DNA of 64,000 nt from Pseudoluteimonas sp047602125. Its GTDB lineage: Bacteria; Pseudomonadota; Gammaproteobacteria; Xanthomonadales; Xanthomonadaceae. Position 1 is the stretch's first letter. Each line of letters begins with the position of its first letter. The DNA lies in assembly GCA_047602125.1 (NCBI GenBank), contig JASGIB010000001.1:1798001-1862000 (forward strand). The letters run 5' to 3'. The notes under the pieces are model-generated. The model saw only the letters and a list, made by a program, of their open reading frames with translations, was not told the origin of the DNA and made no database searches. The translations under genes were made by a program, and so were the position numbers. Positions 35,806-44,212 of the stretch are shown piece by piece.

Positions 35806-36705
35806 ATGCCCTTCGCCTTCCTCGATGCCGACCTCGACCGCGCCGACGACCTGCGCGGCGATGCCGAAGCGCTGGCGAGGCTGTGGTCGAACGCGACCCT
35901 GATCGCGGTCGATGCCGAAGGTCGCGCGCTGGCGGCGGGCGACGACGGCCCGCGCCTGCTGCCCGCCGGCGACGTTGAGAACGGATTCGAGCACGCGCTG
36001 CTGCTCGGCGTGCGCGGCCATGAGGCCTGGTTCGCCATCGATGCCGAACGCATCGCCGGTGCGGGCGAAGCGCGCACCGACCTGCGCCAGGCCGCGGCGG
36101 CATGGCCTGCCTTCGATGCCTCGCTGTTCGCGCAGGCACGGGCGATGCGCCACTGGCGCGAACGTCACCGCTACTGCAGCGTCTGCGGCGGCGAAAACGC
36201 CTTCGTGCGCGCCGGCTGGCTCGGGCGCTGCACGCGTTGCGGCGCCGAACACTATCCGCGCACGGATCCGGCGGTGATCGTCGCGATCACCGATCGCGAC
36301 GGCGAACGCCTGCTGCTCGGGCGTCAGGCCAGCTGGCCGGAGCATCGCTATTCCACGCTCGCCGGCTTCGTCGAACCAGGCGAATCGCTGGAGCAGACCA
36401 TCGTACGCGAAGTGCGCGAGGAAAGCGGCGTGCGCGTGCTGCGCAGCCGCTATCTCGCCTCGCAGCCATGGCCATTCCCCGGTTCGCTGATGCTTGGCTT
36501 CGTCGCGGAAGCCGAGCCGGACGCGCCTGTCGCCGGCGACGAACTCGAGGACGCGCGCTGGTTCACGCGCGAGGAAGTCGGCGCCGCGCTGCGCGGGGAA
36601 TCCCCGCCGGGCGGCCTGCGCCTGTCGCCGTCGATCTCGATTTCGCGCTGGCTGGTCGAACGCTGGTTCGCCGGCGAACGCGTGGACGTTGGCGGCGCTC
36701 GCTAG
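35806..36705 (+). CDS. nudC: NAD(+) diphosphatase / NAD-cap removing Nudix enzyme
   Basis: 299 aa. Zinc ribbon cysteines are Cys124, 127, 142 and 145 (RYCSVCGGE; GRCTRCGAE). The HYPRTDPAVI linker follows, then the Nudix box GFVEPGESLEQTIVREVREE and the NudC signature SQPWPFPGSLMLGF. It cleaves NADH and removes NAD caps from RNA. ATG 35806 gives the normal N-terminus. Confidence 0.93.
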   Translation: MPFAFLDADLDRADDLRGDAEALARLWSNATLIAVDAEGRALAAGDDGPRLLPAGDVENGFEHALLLGVRGHEAWFAIDAERIAGAGEARTDLRQAAAAWPAFDASLFAQARAMRHWRERHRYCSVCGGENAFVRAGWLGRCTRCGAEHYPRTDPAVIVAITDRDGERLLLGRQASWPEHRYSTLAGFVEPGESLEQTIVREVREESGVRVLRSRYLASQPWPFPGSLMLGFVAEAEPDAPVAGDELEDARWFTREEVGAALRGESPPGGLRLSPSISISRWLVERWFAGERVDVGGAR

Positions 36706-36714
36706 AATCCGGCC

Positions 36715-37605
36715 ATGTTCATGACCCTCGCCGCCGTCGTCGTCGCGCTCGTGCTCGGCCACGTCGCGCAGGGCCTGGCCGAATCGGTGCGCCGGCATGG
36801 CTGGTTCGACGAGTGGCTGCGCTGGCTCGGCGCGCGCTTCCCGCAAGGCATATGGCAGGGCCGCTGGGGCATCGCGCTGGTGCTGGCGCCGTTGCTGCTG
36901 GTCGTCGCCTTGCTGCAGTGGGCCCTGCATGCGCCGTTGCTCGGCTTCCCGGGGCTGCTGTTCGGCATCGGCGTGCTGTTCCATTGCTGGGGGCCGCGCG
37001 ACCTCGACTTGGACGTTGATGCCATCGTCGATGCGCCCGACGCCGCCGCGCGCAACGCCGCGATCGCGCGCCTGTCGCCGAACGGCGCGGACATGCCATC
37101 GCTTCTCGTCGCCGTGTTCCACGCCGCGCGCCGGCGCTGGTTCGGCGTGCTGTTCTGGTTCCTCGTGCTCGGCGCCGCCGGCGCCATGTTGTATCGCCTC
37201 GTCGCGCTCGCGGCCGAAGACGATGCCGCGTTGCTGCCGGCGGAAAACACGGCCGGCGCGAAACGGCTGCTCGCCTGGCTGGATTGGCCGGTATCGCAGC
37301 TGATGGCGTTGTTCATGGCGTTGGTCGGCGATTTCGACACCGTGCTTTCGGCGTGGAAACAGAACGGCGGCGCCAGCTTCGATGCGAACGCGGATTTCCT
37401 CGGCGCCGTAGGACGCGCCAGCGTTCGCACCGAACTCGCCGACGACGCGCAGGATTACGCCGATGCAGGCGAATCCGCCTCCGACATCGCGCGCGACCTC
37501 GGGCCGATGCCGGAACTGCGCGACGCGATGAGCCTGGTCTGGCGCACGCTGGTGGCGTGGCTCGCGGTGATCGCGCTGTTCGTCATCGCGGGGTGGGTGA
37601 GCTAG
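36715..37605 (+). CDS. ampE: AmpE-like regulatory signalling membrane protein
   Basis: 296 aa with four hydrophobic helices (residues about 1-20, 50-85, 140-165, 275-296) and the cytoplasmic stretch between them. It resembles AmpE, an inner-membrane protein linked to beta-lactamase regulation in enterobacteria. The usual partner ampD is not adjacent; nudC is 9 bp upstream. The function in this group is not established. Confidence 0.75.
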   Translation: MFMTLAAVVVALVLGHVAQGLAESVRRHGWFDEWLRWLGARFPQGIWQGRWGIALVLAPLLLVVALLQWALHAPLLGFPGLLFGIGVLFHCWGPRDLDLDVDAIVDAPDAAARNAAIARLSPNGADMPSLLVAVFHAARRRWFGVLFWFLVLGAAGAMLYRLVALAAEDDAALLPAENTAGAKRLLAWLDWPVSQLMALFMALVGDFDTVLSAWKQNGGASFDANADFLGAVGRASVRTELADDAQDYADAGESASDIARDLGPMPELRDAMSLVWRTLVAWLAVIALFVIAGWVS

Positions 37606-37610
37606 CCCGC

Positions 37611-37665
37611 GATGCTTTCCCTCTCCCCCTGCGGGAGAGGGTGCCCGAAGGGCGGGAGAGGGAAT
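37611..37665 (+). repeat. Dispersed 'ccctctcccc..gggagaggg' repeat
   Basis: A hairpin CCCTCTCCCCCTGCGGGAGAGGG with the tail TGCCCGAAGGGCGGGAGAG lies 6 bp after the ampE stop. It is the same family as the copies at 21758, 42341, 42837 and 43530. Confidence 0.8.
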
Positions 37666-37728
37666 ATCCCGCCGCATTTCGGAATTTCCCGATCCAGGCA
37701 TGCCTGCGGTATCGCGAACATGCTGCGC

Positions 37729-38169
37729 ATGACTCCCTCCCTTGCGCCGCAGGCGGAGGGGAGGGCTGGGGAGGGGTTGTCGTTGGATCGATTACGTCTT
37801 CGTGCCCGTGAGCTTCGCAATGCATCGACCGATGCAGAACGATTGCTGTGGCGGGCATTGCGATGCCGCCAACTTCAAGGGTTCCGTTTCAGGCGACAGG
37901 TGCCAATCTCGGGTTATGTCGCCGATTTCGTTTGTCCGGAAGCCAGGTTGATCATCGAACTGGATGGTGGCCAGCATTCCGAACGTATCGAATACGACAG
38001 CAAACGCAGCGAAATCCTGCTCGCTGCTGGTTACAACGTCGTTCGATATTGGAACCACGATGTGATGGCGCACACAGTCGATGTGGTCGCGGATATCCAG
38101 CGCAAACTGGAAGAAACATCGACCCCCTCCCAACCTCCCCCTTCCGCTGCGCGGAAAGGGGAGGGGTAA
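37729..38169 (+). CDS. DUF559 (Vsr-like) endonuclease-domain protein framed by repeats
   Basis: 146 aa. The core (about residues 25-130) is DUF559, related to Vsr/PD-(D/E)XK nucleases: RNASTDAERLLWRALRCRQL, FRRQVPISGYVADFVC, and RLIIELDGGQH with the catalytic Asp/Glu pair. The first residues (PSLAPQAEGRAGEG) and the last (SQPPPSAARKGEG) are translations of the dispersed G/C-rich repeat, one copy at each end in opposite orientation. The start is uncertain (37720, 37729 or an internal TTG near 37782). The biological role of DUF559 proteins is not established. Confidence 0.7.
   Translation: MTPSLAPQAEGRAGEGLSLDRLRLRARELRNASTDAERLLWRALRCRQLQGFRFRRQVPISGYVADFVCPEARLIIELDGGQHSERIEYDSKRSEILLAAGYNVVRYWNHDVMAHTVDVVADIQRKLEETSTPSQPPPSAARKGEG
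37734..37778 (+). repeat. G/C-rich repeat at the 5' end of the DUF559 gene
   Basis: CTCCCTTGCGCCGCAGGCGG followed by AGGGGAGGG and GGGGAGGGG. It is an inverted partner of the copy at 38122-38168. Confidence 0.7.
38122..38168 (-). repeat. G/C-rich repeat at the 3' end of the DUF559 gene
   Basis: The reverse complement reads CCCCTCCCCTTTCCGCGCAG then CGGAAGGGGGAGG and GGGAGGGGG. It closely resembles the 5' copy and includes the DUF559 stop region. It also abuts the stop of the convergent MFS gene. Confidence 0.7.
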
Positions 38170-40062
38170 TCACGCCGCATCCCCGCGTAGCGCCCGCACC
38201 ATCGCCTCCAGCGTTTGCGCCGTCGCGGTGGCGCCATCGACCAGCGTGCCGGCCACGACTTCGACATGCGCGCGCAGGCGCCGCGGCACGCGCATGCGCC
38301 CGAGCCGCGAATCGTGCCGGCTCCACATGCTGCCCCACATGCCGCGCAGCGCCATCGGGATCACCGGCACCGGGCGGCGTTCGAGGATCTTCTCCACGCC
38401 GGACTTGAACGGCGCGATGTTCCCGTCCTTGGTCAACGCGCCTTCGGGGAAGATGCACACCAGCTCGCCTTCGGCCAGCGCCGCATCGACCGCGTCGAAC
38501 GCGCGCTGCATCAGTTCCGGGTTCTCGCGCGCGTCGGCGATGGGGATGGCCTTGGCCGTCCTGAAAATCCACTTCATCACCGGGATCTCGAAGATCCTGT
38601 AGTACATGACGAAACGCACCGGGCGCGGCATCGCCGCCGACAGGATCAGCGCGTCCATGTAGCTCACGTGGTTGCACACGACCAGCGCCGCGCCTTCGTC
38701 GGGAATCGCGTCCATGCCCTGCACGCGCAGTCGGTACAGCGCGCGCACCAGCAGCCAGCTGAGGAAGCGCATCAGGAATTCTGGCACCAGGGTGAAGATG
38801 TAGATCGCCACCACCGCGTTGCCGATCGCCAGCGCGAGGAACACCGCCGGGATGCTCCAGTGCAGCACCTGGCCGGCGAGCAGGCCGAACACCGCGGCGC
38901 ACACGATGAACAATGCGTTGAGGATGTTGTTGCCCGCGATCACCCGCGACAGTTCCGATTTCGGCGTGCGGTTCTGCACCAGCGCGAACAGCGGCACCAG
39001 GAAGAAGCCGCCGAACACGCCGACCAGCGCCAGGTCGAGCAGGATGCGCAGGCTGCCCGGCGCGTGCAGGAATTGCGACAGCGACAGCCCCGCGACCGGC
39101 GCGGCGCCGCGGCGCGCGAAATACAGGTCCAGCATCGCCGCGCTGATGCCGAACGCGCCCACCGGCACGAGGCCGATTTCCACCGTGCGCCCCGACAGCT
39201 TTTCGCACAGCAGTGAGCCGATGCCGGTGCCGATCGAGAACACGCCCAGCGCGAGCAGGAACAGCGCGCCGTCGCCCTCGCGTTCGCCGAGGTTGACCAC
39301 GGCGTACACCGGCAGCTGCGCGGTCAGCGCGGTGCCGAGGAACCAGAACCAGGAGATGCCGAGGATCGCGTTGAGCACCGCGCGCTGCCTGCGGCACAGG
39401 CCGAAGATGCGCCAGGTGGTGCGGGCGATGTTCCAGTCGATGCGCAGTTCCGGCGCGGTCGGCGGCGCCGGCGGGATCGCGCGGCTGGCGAGGTAGCCGA
39501 GCACCGCGATCGCCAGCACCGCGAGCGAGGCGAGCGCGGGCCCGCGCCCGGGCACCAGCATCAGGCCGCCGCCGAGCATCATCCCGAACAGGATCGACAG
39601 CGCCGTGCCGGTTTCCACCAGTCCGTTGCCGCCGACCAGTTCGCGCGGGTGCAGCGCCTGCGGCAGGATCGCGTACTTGATCGGGCCGAACATGGTCGAG
39701 TGCACGCCCATCAGGAACAGCACCACCAGCAGCAGCACCGCGTGGTGCGCGTAGAAGCCCCAGGCGGCGACCGCCATCGCCGCGATCTCGAACAGCTTGA
39801 CCCAGCGGATCAGCCGGGTTTTTTCGTATTTCTCGGCGAATTGCCCGGCCAGCGCCGAAAACAGGAAGAACGGCAGGATGAACAGCCCCGGGGCGAAGTT
39901 GGTATAGATCGACTGCTGCTGCACCGTCAGCCCGAGCTGGGTGGTGATCAGGACGATGGTGGCGTTGCGGAAGACGTTGTCGTTGAACGCGCCCAGCGAC
40001 TGGGTGGCGAAGAACGGCGCGAAGCGGCGCTGCCTGAGTAGCTGGAATTGGCTGGACGACAT
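38170..40062 (-). CDS. MFS transporter fused to a 1-acylglycerophosphate-type acyltransferase
   Basis: 630 aa. Residues 1 to about 415 form a 12-helix MFS domain like the lysophospholipid flippase LplT (FATQSLGAFNDNVFRNA; GPIKYAILPQAL). Residues about 430-630 form a PlsC-type acyltransferase with NHVSYMD (HX4D) and FPEGALTKDG. It probably imports lysophospholipids and reacylates them at the inner membrane. Compared with the Aas system, the acyl-ACP synthetase (AMP-binding) domain is missing, so acyl donors must come from elsewhere. ATG 40062 has AGGGGA upstream. Confidence 0.88.
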   Translation of the reverse strand: MSSSQFQLLRQRRFAPFFATQSLGAFNDNVFRNATIVLITTQLGLTVQQQSIYTNFAPGLFILPFFLFSALAGQFAEKYEKTRLIRWVKLFEIAAMAVAAWGFYAHHAVLLLVVLFLMGVHSTMFGPIKYAILPQALHPRELVGGNGLVETGTALSILFGMMLGGGLMLVPGRGPALASLAVLAIAVLGYLASRAIPPAPPTAPELRIDWNIARTTWRIFGLCRRQRAVLNAILGISWFWFLGTALTAQLPVYAVVNLGEREGDGALFLLALGVFSIGTGIGSLLCEKLSGRTVEIGLVPVGAFGISAAMLDLYFARRGAAPVAGLSLSQFLHAPGSLRILLDLALVGVFGGFFLVPLFALVQNRTPKSELSRVIAGNNILNALFIVCAAVFGLLAGQVLHWSIPAVFLALAIGNAVVAIYIFTLVPEFLMRFLSWLLVRALYRLRVQGMDAIPDEGAALVVCNHVSYMDALILSAAMPRPVRFVMYYRIFEIPVMKWIFRTAKAIPIADARENPELMQRAFDAVDAALAEGELVCIFPEGALTKDGNIAPFKSGVEKILERRPVPVIPMALRGMWGSMWSRHDSRLGRMRVPRRLRAHVEVVAGTLVDGATATAQTLEAMVRALRGDAA

Positions 40063-40076
40063 GCGGTTCCCCTGTT

Positions 40077-41945
40077 TTATCCGCCGCTTCTCTGCTTGAA
40101 GTAGTCCTGCAGCCCACGATCGACGCAATAGATGTAGCAGCCCTTCATGCCGCGCGTCATCAGGGTGCGATAAGTGTTGCGGATGATGCGGTCGAGTCGT
40201 TCCCGGGTTTGTGCCGGGTGCCCGCGCATCAGCTTCTTCCAGCCACGAATGGAGCGGTCCATCTTCGAGCGGCCGGAAGGCTCGGTCACGACGCGTTCGT
40301 CGTGGAAGGCTAGATCGGGGCCGATGATGACGCCGACGTAATCCATTTCGAGCCCTTGGCAGGTGTGGATGCAGCCGATTTGCTCGATGGAATTCGCGGC
40401 CGTGATCCACAGGCTTCCGTCGCTTCCGAGATTCCATTGTTTCCGGAAATCGAATTCCGGGAATTCTATGTCGAAAGCATTGGGATCGCGCTTGCTTTTC
40501 CAGTTCCAGCAGTAACCGGCGACGACACGGGACTTGTTGTTGACCCGGTTGCGCTCGGAAATCTGCTCGTAAAGTTCGGACGGCGATTCGACAACTTTGA
40601 AATCGAAGCTTCCACGGTCGTATTCCTGGTTCGCGGTCGCCCGGATGCCGAGCGTGTCATCCAGCCACGCGAGATAACCGTCGGAGCCGGCGCAGCGGAA
40701 TTGGGATGCGAGTTCGAGATACGAAATCTCCGCGCCGGACATCTCCGCCCACTTCTCGATTTCCCGCGAGTGGCCGATGTCACTGAGGGTGACGATCTGG
40801 TCGTCGTCCACGAAGAAGGTTGTGCACTTAGCCGCGGAGATCAGTTCCTTGATCTGGTTCTCCCCGAGGTTGCCGTAAAGGCCGCTTTTCGCGTTCAGGC
40901 GATGTGCTTCGTCGACGATGAGTGCATCGTAGGTATCCGGCCGCATGTCGATGAAAGCCCCGGATCCGCCGAACATGGCAGAGATCTCGGCCTTGCGCTT
41001 GTGGCCATTGAGGCGCTGCTCGTACACGGCACGCGGCGCGGCATTCTTGGAAACGTATTTGGTCAATAGCCCGCGCTTGGTCAGTTCAACCATCAGGTTG
41101 ATCGCGACGACGGATTTCCCAGTGCCGGGGCCACCTTTGACGATGACAGCCTGCTTGCGTGGCCCGGAGGCCTTGGCGGCCTTGCCGATGCATTCCTCGT
41201 AAACGACCTTCTGGTCGTCGATCAATACGAATTCCCGGTTCCCGCGAAGCATTCCGACGAGGCTGTCTGCCAGCATCCTGGAAGGCCGGATACGGCCGTT
41301 TTCCATCTTGAACAGCAGTTCGCCATTATCACCGTGCCGCACGTGTCGCTTGATGAAGTCACGCAGCCTCTGCTTTTCAGCGGGGCCGCGCAGGAAGAGG
41401 GGCGCCTTTTCGATGTAGGCAGAGTATCTCGGGGCATCGATTTTCCCGTCACGCTGGTAGTTGTGCAGATACGCGCATGGATTGAGGCCGATTCCGCCGT
41501 CGTGTACTGCTTCGTTGAAGCCTTCGAGTAAAGCGGCATAAGACCAGGCTTGGTAACAAGGGTGCGTCCCCTCCGTTTCTGCCCTTCCACCGCGGGCTGC
41601 AAAAATGAGGCCATCCTTGTCGGAAACTCTGGAATTTGACCATTGCTTCAGTTCAACGATCACGACGCGGGGCTCTCGATCCTCGGATTCCCCGGAAAGG
41701 ATGAAGTCGATGCGTTTCGCGGTTTGAGGAATACCGAATTCGACCGCGATGCCCATGGATGCGGGCAGTTCATCGTCCCAGAGAACTTCCGCCATGTGCG
41801 TAAGGGATTGTTGCCAAGCGCGAATTTCCGGAGTTGGAGCGTAGCGGCCCGTTCTCTCGTGAAACTCGTTCGCGATGATGTCCTCGATCGCGTGGTTTAC
41901 GCTGTCTTCGAGGAACCGTTCTTTCGTTGACTGGTAGACGATCAA
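40077..41945 (-). CDS. DUF2075 SF1-type helicase with N-terminal PD-(D/E)XK nuclease-like domain
   Basis: 622 aa from TTG 41945, which has GGGGAAG upstream and gives the family N-terminus (IVYQSTKERFLEDS). Residues about 65-105 carry a PD-(D/E)XK-like signature: AKRIDFIL (Asp80) and VVIVELKQW (Glu98-x-Lys100). The helicase part has Walker A GGPGTGKS (271-278), DEAH (345-348) and later helicase motifs (HTCQGLEMDYVGVIIG). The C-terminus is basic. It starts 20 bp after the mazG-like gene and is co-oriented with it. The role is unknown; nuclease-helicase fusions are frequent in phage-defence loci. Confidence 0.8.
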   Translation of the reverse strand: MIVYQSTKERFLEDSVNHAIEDIIANEFHERTGRYAPTPEIRAWQQSLTHMAEVLWDDELPASMGIAVEFGIPQTAKRIDFILSGESEDREPRVVIVELKQWSNSRVSDKDGLIFAARGGRAETEGTHPCYQAWSYAALLEGFNEAVHDGGIGLNPCAYLHNYQRDGKIDAPRYSAYIEKAPLFLRGPAEKQRLRDFIKRHVRHGDNGELLFKMENGRIRPSRMLADSLVGMLRGNREFVLIDDQKVVYEECIGKAAKASGPRKQAVIVKGGPGTGKSVVAINLMVELTKRGLLTKYVSKNAAPRAVYEQRLNGHKRKAEISAMFGGSGAFIDMRPDTYDALIVDEAHRLNAKSGLYGNLGENQIKELISAAKCTTFFVDDDQIVTLSDIGHSREIEKWAEMSGAEISYLELASQFRCAGSDGYLAWLDDTLGIRATANQEYDRGSFDFKVVESPSELYEQISERNRVNNKSRVVAGYCWNWKSKRDPNAFDIEFPEFDFRKQWNLGSDGSLWITAANSIEQIGCIHTCQGLEMDYVGVIIGPDLAFHDERVVTEPSGRSKMDRSIRGWKKLMRGHPAQTRERLDRIIRNTYRTLMTRGMKGCYIYCVDRGLQDYFKQRSGG

Positions 41946-41964
41946 GCAGCTTCCCCGGCTGACG

Positions 41965-42315
41965 TCACAGTTCGGTGTACTTGGTGCTCTTGCCCTTCGA
42001 TTTCTCGACCGGGTACTTCTCGGCATTCTTCGACAATTTCTGCTCGGCAGCTTTCCAGAGGTCGATCTCGAGTTTGTCGGCAAGCCGGATCAAATAAAGG
42101 AATACATCGGCGAGTTCTTCCGAAACCTCACGGCGTTTCCCCTCGGAGAGCGATGCGCTTTCGCCTTCGGTCAGCCACTGGAAATGTTCGAGCAGTTCGG
42201 CGGCTTCCACCGAAAGAGCTGCTGCGAGATTTTTCGGTGAATGGAACTTGTCCCAATCGCGTTCTTTCGCGAACTCGCGCAATTTGGATCGCAGGGATTC
42301 GATATCGCCGCTCAT
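41965..42315 (-). CDS. MazG-like nucleotide pyrophosphohydrolase
   Basis: 116-aa all-alpha NTP pyrophosphatase of the MazG/RS21-C6 type. Metal-binding acidic motifs are EAAELLEHFQW and SEELADVFLYLIRLAD. The tail is Lys-rich. It hydrolyses (d)NTPs to monophosphates. It is transcribed just ahead of the DUF2075 helicase and forms a two-gene unit with it. Confidence 0.88.
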   Translation of the reverse strand: MSGDIESLRSKLREFAKERDWDKFHSPKNLAAALSVEAAELLEHFQWLTEGESASLSEGKRREVSEELADVFLYLIRLADKLEIDLWKAAEQKLSKNAEKYPVEKSKGKSTKYTEL

Positions 42316-42340
42316 GGGCCGACTATACCGCGGCGCGGAG

Positions 42341-42391
42341 TGACCCCTCTCCCGGCCTTCGGCCACCCTCTCCCCATGTGGGAGAGGGAAA
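42341..42391. repeat. Dispersed 'ccctctccc' repeat
   Basis: CCCTCTCCCGGCCTTCGGCC then CACCCTCTCCCC and GTGGGAGAGGG, between the mazG-like gene and the LuxR-type gene. Confidence 0.8.
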
Positions 42392-42416
42392 AGCGAAAGC
42401 GTCGTACCCTTCCCCC

Positions 42417-42833
42417 ATGTGGAAACACATACTCCTCTACGCCGCCGTCCTCGCCCTCGGCGCGTTCGCGCTGCAGTGGCTGGACCTGCAGCGCATGGCG
42501 CGGCTGTACCCGCAATCGGTCTACGACGGCCTGCTGGCCGCGGGCTTCCTCGCGCTGGGCTTGTGGATCGGCGCGCGGGTGCTGGGGCGCCACGCCCCGA
42601 CGCCGCCATTCGACGGCAATCCCAAGGCCCTGGCCGAACTCGGGATCAGCCCGCGCGAAGCCGCGGTGCTGGTCGAACTCGCCGCCGGATACTCGAACAA
42701 GGAAATCGCGCGGCGCCTGGGCGTTTCGCCGAACACGGTGAAGACCCACGTCGCGCGGCTGTACGAGAAACTCGGTGCGACGCGGCGCACCGGCGCGGTG
42801 CGGCGGGCGCGGGAGCTGGGGTTGGTGCGGTAG
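42417..42833 (+). CDS. Membrane-anchored LuxR-type HTH regulator
   Basis: 138 aa. Two N-terminal membrane helices (about 4-22 and 40-57) are followed by a C-terminal LuxR/GerE helix-turn-helix (ISPREAAVLVELAAGYSNKE; LGVSPNTVKTHVARLYEKLG). No receiver or ligand domain is present. It probably regulates the adjacent DUF4199 gene, with which it is often paired. Confidence 0.82.
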   Translation: MWKHILLYAAVLALGAFALQWLDLQRMARLYPQSVYDGLLAAGFLALGLWIGARVLGRHAPTPPFDGNPKALAELGISPREAAVLVELAAGYSNKEIARRLGVSPNTVKTHVARLYEKLGATRRTGAVRRARELGLVR

Positions 42834-42836
42834 GGA

Positions 42837-42891
42837 GGTTTCCCCTCTCCCGCCCTTCGGGCACCCTCTCCCGCAAAGGGGAGAGGGAAGC
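42837..42891. repeat. Dispersed 'ccctctccc' repeat
   Basis: CCCCTCTCCCGCCCTTCGGG, CACCCTCTCCCGC and GGGGAGAGGG lie directly after the LuxR-type gene, 99 bp before the DUF4199 gene. Confidence 0.8.
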
Positions 42892-42989
42892 AGTAAGGGC
42901 GATTCGGCCGCAATCACCCGTTCGGGCGATGGATTCCGGGCCGCGCATGGGCTGCAATGCGGGCCATTCCAACCAAGGGGAGCACGACG

Positions 42990-43523
42990 ATGGGACGCGA
43001 CATCCTGAAATACGGCGTCATCGCGGGGCTGGTGGTGGCCGCCGGCATGTGGGGTGCGGTGCTGGCCTTCCGCGGCTCGATGACGCACGACATGCGCGCC
43101 ATGGCCGTGACGTATCTGGTCATGCTGGTCGCCTTGAGTACCGTGTTCCTCGGCATCAAGCATCATCGCGATGTCGATCGCGGCGGGGTAATCCGATTCT
43201 GGCCCGCGTTCGGCCTGGGATTGGGTATTTCCTTCGTCGCCGGCGTGTTCTACATGCTGTCGTGGGAAACGGTGCAGGCCACGGTGTTGCAGGATTTCGC
43301 CACGGACTACGCCGCGTCCGTCATCGCGCAGGCGAAGGCGAACGGCGCGGATGCGGCGACGCTGGCCAAGACCATCGCACAGATGGAGTCGTTCAAGGTG
43401 CAGTACGCGAATCCGCTGTTCCGCCTGCCGATGACGTTCGTGGAAGTCTTTCCGGTTGGCGTGCTGGTGTCGCTGGTGTCGGCGCTGGTGCTGCGCAATC
43501 CGTGGGTGTTGCCGGCGCGTTGA
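42990..43523 (+). CDS. DUF4199 family membrane protein
   Basis: 177 aa with four hydrophobic helices (about 7-28, 40-57, 70-92, 145-170). An AAGGGG site lies 7 nt before ATG 42990. It follows the membrane LuxR-type regulator. The function is unknown. Confidence 0.78.
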   Translation: MGRDILKYGVIAGLVVAAGMWGAVLAFRGSMTHDMRAMAVTYLVMLVALSTVFLGIKHHRDVDRGGVIRFWPAFGLGLGISFVAGVFYMLSWETVQATVLQDFATDYAASVIAQAKANGADAATLAKTIAQMESFKVQYANPLFRLPMTFVEVFPVGVLVSLVSALVLRNPWVLPAR

Positions 43524-43529
43524 AAAAAG

Positions 43530-43629
43530 CAGTCCCCTCTCCCCTTGTGGGAGAGGGATACGCAATGTTGCATTGGATTTTTTCCTCCCCCCTTGAGGGG
43601 GAGGATGCCCGAAGGGCAGGAGAGGGGAA
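43530..43629. repeat. Two tandem dispersed repeats between DUF4199 and DoxX genes
   Basis: The first unit, CCCCTCTCCCCTTGTGGGAG (43534 on), and the second, CTCCCCCCTTGAGGGGGAGG followed by GCCCGAAGGGCAGGAGAGGG, lie between convergent genes. They may also act as a bidirectional terminator. Confidence 0.75.
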
Positions 43630-43640
43630 AACTCGCGCTG

Positions 43641-44036
43641 CTACTTGCCGTTGACGCTGTAGCGTCCCGGCCCGATCAACGCGATCGCGACGGCGGCGGC
43701 GAAGTACATGCCCTGCAGTTCCAGCGCCCAGCCGCCCTGCTCGTTGAGCTGTGCGAACTGACCCATGTGCACCAGCGCGAGCGCGACCAGCATGTTGAAC
43801 GCGATCAGCACGCCGCCGATGCGGGCATGGAAGCCGGCCAGCACCATCAGCGGGGCGAGCACTTCGCCGACCAGCACGCCGTAGGCGATGAAGCCGGGCA
43901 GGCCATGGGCTTCCACCAGCTGGGTGATTTCCGCGAGTCCGCCGCGCAGCTTGCCGATGCCGTGCAGCAGGATGAGCAGGCCGAGCGCGATGCGCAGGAC
44001 CAGCTTGCCGAGGTCGGCGCGTGAGTTGTCCTTCAT
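43641..44036 (-). CDS. DoxX family membrane protein
   Basis: 131 aa with four membrane helices and the DoxX pattern LRIALGLLILLHGIGKL and the conserved MGQF region. DoxX proteins associate with membrane redox or sulfur stress functions; the exact role here is unknown. It is a single gene convergent with the DUF4199 gene. Confidence 0.82.
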   Translation of the reverse strand: MKDNSRADLGKLVLRIALGLLILLHGIGKLRGGLAEITQLVEAHGLPGFIAYGVLVGEVLAPLMVLAGFHARIGGVLIAFNMLVALALVHMGQFAQLNEQGGWALELQGMYFAAAVAIALIGPGRYSVNGK

Positions 44037-44212
44037 GTCGTTTCCCCTGTGCGATGGAAGGATGGGCCGCGCGAGTATGCGCCTGGCCGGCCGCGGTCGC
44101 AGCGCGCGCTGACCGGATCAGCGACGCGGGGTGGCAGAAACGGTCCTCACGCGTCGACGGGAGTGCGGCATGCGCCGGATCGCCGAAAGCCGCCGGCGCG
44201 ACGCTGCCCGGC

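Noticed and set aside
41946..42083. An upstream extension of the DUF2075 helicase to an ATG at 42083
   Set aside because: It would overlap the mazG-like gene by over 100 bp, and its translation (PTNSRSTSGKLPSRN...) is out-of-frame mazG. The TTG at 41945 has a ribosome site and gives the family N-terminus.
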